From the NCBI RefSeq assembly GCF_003860135.1, contig NZ_RQYN01000010.1, positions 1 through 64,000 on the forward strand: 64,000 nucleotides of DNA. Reading direction: 5' to 3'. Every line of letters begins with the position of its first letter. Position 1 is the stretch's first letter. The DNA is from Tannerella forsythia. GTDB lineage: Bacteria > Bacteroidota > Bacteroidia > Bacteroidales > Tannerellaceae. Of the stretch, positions 63,333 to 64,000 are shown piece by piece. The position numbers and the translations under genes are program-made. The notes below the pieces were generated by a model. It was not told where the DNA came from and did no database searches. It saw only the letters and a list, made by a program, of their open reading frames with translations.

Positions 63333-63722
63333 TCAGTCCTTTTGGGGAGGGAAAAACTTGCGTTCGAGGGGGTAGGAAACCAACAACCCGATTCCTCCGA
63401 AGAGCAGCACGCATGCCGTAAATGACATTTCAAACAGTTTACGATCAGGCCACTGGTTCATGTCGTATCCGGCGTTGACAAGCATCGTTTGGACCATGAC
63501 GCCGATCAACAAACCGACTCCGACTCCGATCAACAGGCAACCGACACGTAACGCCGTAAACGAACGTTTGAGTACATCCTTATCCGGCAGTTCCAGATCT
63601 CCTACTACATTCATTTTTTCGATCATCAACAGCCGTTCTTTCCGCCGGGCGTACAATCCGATCAACTTATACGTATAATAAAACACGATCCATACAATAA
63701 AAATAGGCACTAAATCAGACAT
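63333..63722 (-). CDS. DUF6249-like membrane protein
   Basis: A 129-residue protein with three hydrophobic segments (about 4-22, 60-82 and 100-118). The cytoplasmic part has ARRKERLLMIEKMN. It resembles the small membrane proteins (DUF6249) often found next to ECF sigma factor genes in Bacteroidales, and here too the neighbour is an ECF sigma factor, divergently placed. It may be a partner or target of that factor (inference). Confidence 0.75.
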   Translation of the reverse strand: MSDLVPIFIVWIVFYYTYKLIGLYARRKERLLMIEKMNVVGDLELPDKDVLKRSFTALRVGCLLIGVGVGLLIGVMVQTMLVNAGYDMNQWPDRKLFEMSFTACVLLFGGIGLLVSYPLERKFFPPQKD

Positions 63723-63807
63723 ATTGTTAAAATTTAAATGATAAATAATTCGTTTGCCCTTTTTGACGTGGGTCCCGAAAAAAGGTTACACTCTGCCCGA
63801 TTTTTTT

Positions 63808-63815
63808 TATTTTTG
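63808..63815 (+). promoter_or_regulatory. -7 element TATTTTTG of the ECF sigma factor gene
   Basis: TAnnTTTG match 28 bases before the ATG at 63844. Confidence 0.5.
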
Positions 63816-63843
63816 CAGCCGGTAACTGTAACCTGCCTCTCCG

Positions 63844-64000
63844 ATGTGCGTCAATAGTGATATGGAACGGTTGAGCGACATGGAATATGTTGAAAGGGTT
63901 CAGGCAGGCGATGCGGAATGTTTCGCTCCGCTGCTGGAACGTTACAGTCAGCCGGTTTTTTCGTTATTGATGCGGATCGTAGGCAATCGCGAAGACGCGG
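63844..64000 (+). CDS. ECF-type RNA polymerase sigma factor, 5' part
   Basis: The first 52 codons only; the window ends inside the gene. The sequence after MCVNSDMERLSDMEYVERV continues QAGDAECFAPLLERYSQPVF and SLLMRIVGNREDA, the region 2 start of sigma-70 group 4 factors (QxGDxxAFxxLxxRY..). It is divergent from the DUF6249-like gene. Confidence 0.88.
   Translation, partial: MCVNSDMERLSDMEYVERVQAGDAECFAPLLERYSQPVFSLLMRIVGNREDA

Overview
The window looks like a piece of a Bacteroidales chromosome, probably a Tannerella/Parabacteroides-like member (genus is inference). Three things point there. Promoters follow the Bacteroidetes pattern TTTG-N19/20-TAnnTTTG and genes mostly lack Shine-Dalgarno sequences. 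Many families are typical of the phylum: DUF3098, DUF5683, DUF3316, DUF4876, DUF6850, a MuiA/DUF4139 protein, a SusC-type receptor and a long C-terminal tail on ribosomal protein S16. Gene orders such as ftsX-DUF3098-uppP-truB-queA-folK and parA-parB-DUF5683-mltD-rel are also typical. No phage, integrase, transposase or CRISPR array is visible, so this is mostly core genome with repeat-rich gaps.

Layout. 0-4 kb: orphan HipB-like regulator with a Cys-rich unknown, an L,D-transpeptidase and a MuiA-like protein. 4-8.3 kb: envelope, tRNA-modification and folate operon on the minus strand. 8.5-12.1 kb: korA-korB (2-oxoacid:ferredoxin oxidoreductase) with aroK. 12.1-13.1 kb: dispersed repeats. 13.1-16.6 kb: sulfur/redox operon (four-domain CoA-disulfide reductase, DUF6132 membrane protein, thioredoxin lipoprotein, MarR) behind a promoter flanked by two matching palindromes; then a ROK regulator. 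18-24 kb: DUF4419 protein, periplasmic MBL-fold protein, rmuC, a 21-bp-periodic repeat array, a lipoprotein and a PerR-like regulator. 24-28 kb: dnaE-trxA. 28-33 kb: outer-membrane barrel, a gene with a stop codon inside its signal peptide, mgsA, a TPR protein, rpsP.

32.8-37.4 kb: a four-gene operon behind a tRNA(CAT): MIO-type ammonia-lyase, a 123-residue unknown, a PaaK-like ligase and an acyltransferase. It looks like a reduced or split aryl-lipid/aryl-polyene pathway. 38-49 kb: parC, DUF3316 protein, S41 protease lipoprotein, parAB, DUF5683, mltD and rel. 49.2-50.1 kb: a second dispersed-repeat island and a long 21-bp-periodic array. 50-56 kb: CaCA antiporter, MerR regulator, M23 peptidase, and divergent alaS-aroB. 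56-62 kb: operon of TonB-dependent receptor, DUF4876 lipoprotein and DUF6850 barrel, behind two palindromes 33 bp apart. 62-64 kb: lgt, a DUF6249-like membrane protein and the start of an ECF sigma factor cut by the window edge.

The most unusual material lies between genes. Three unrelated gaps (22.4, 37.8 and 49.7 kb) carry tandem arrays with the same 21-22 bp period but different sequences. A 71-bp element with perfect 15-bp terminal inverted repeats occurs in two nearly identical, oppositely oriented copies 37 kb apart, within modular repeats whose module order differs between copies.
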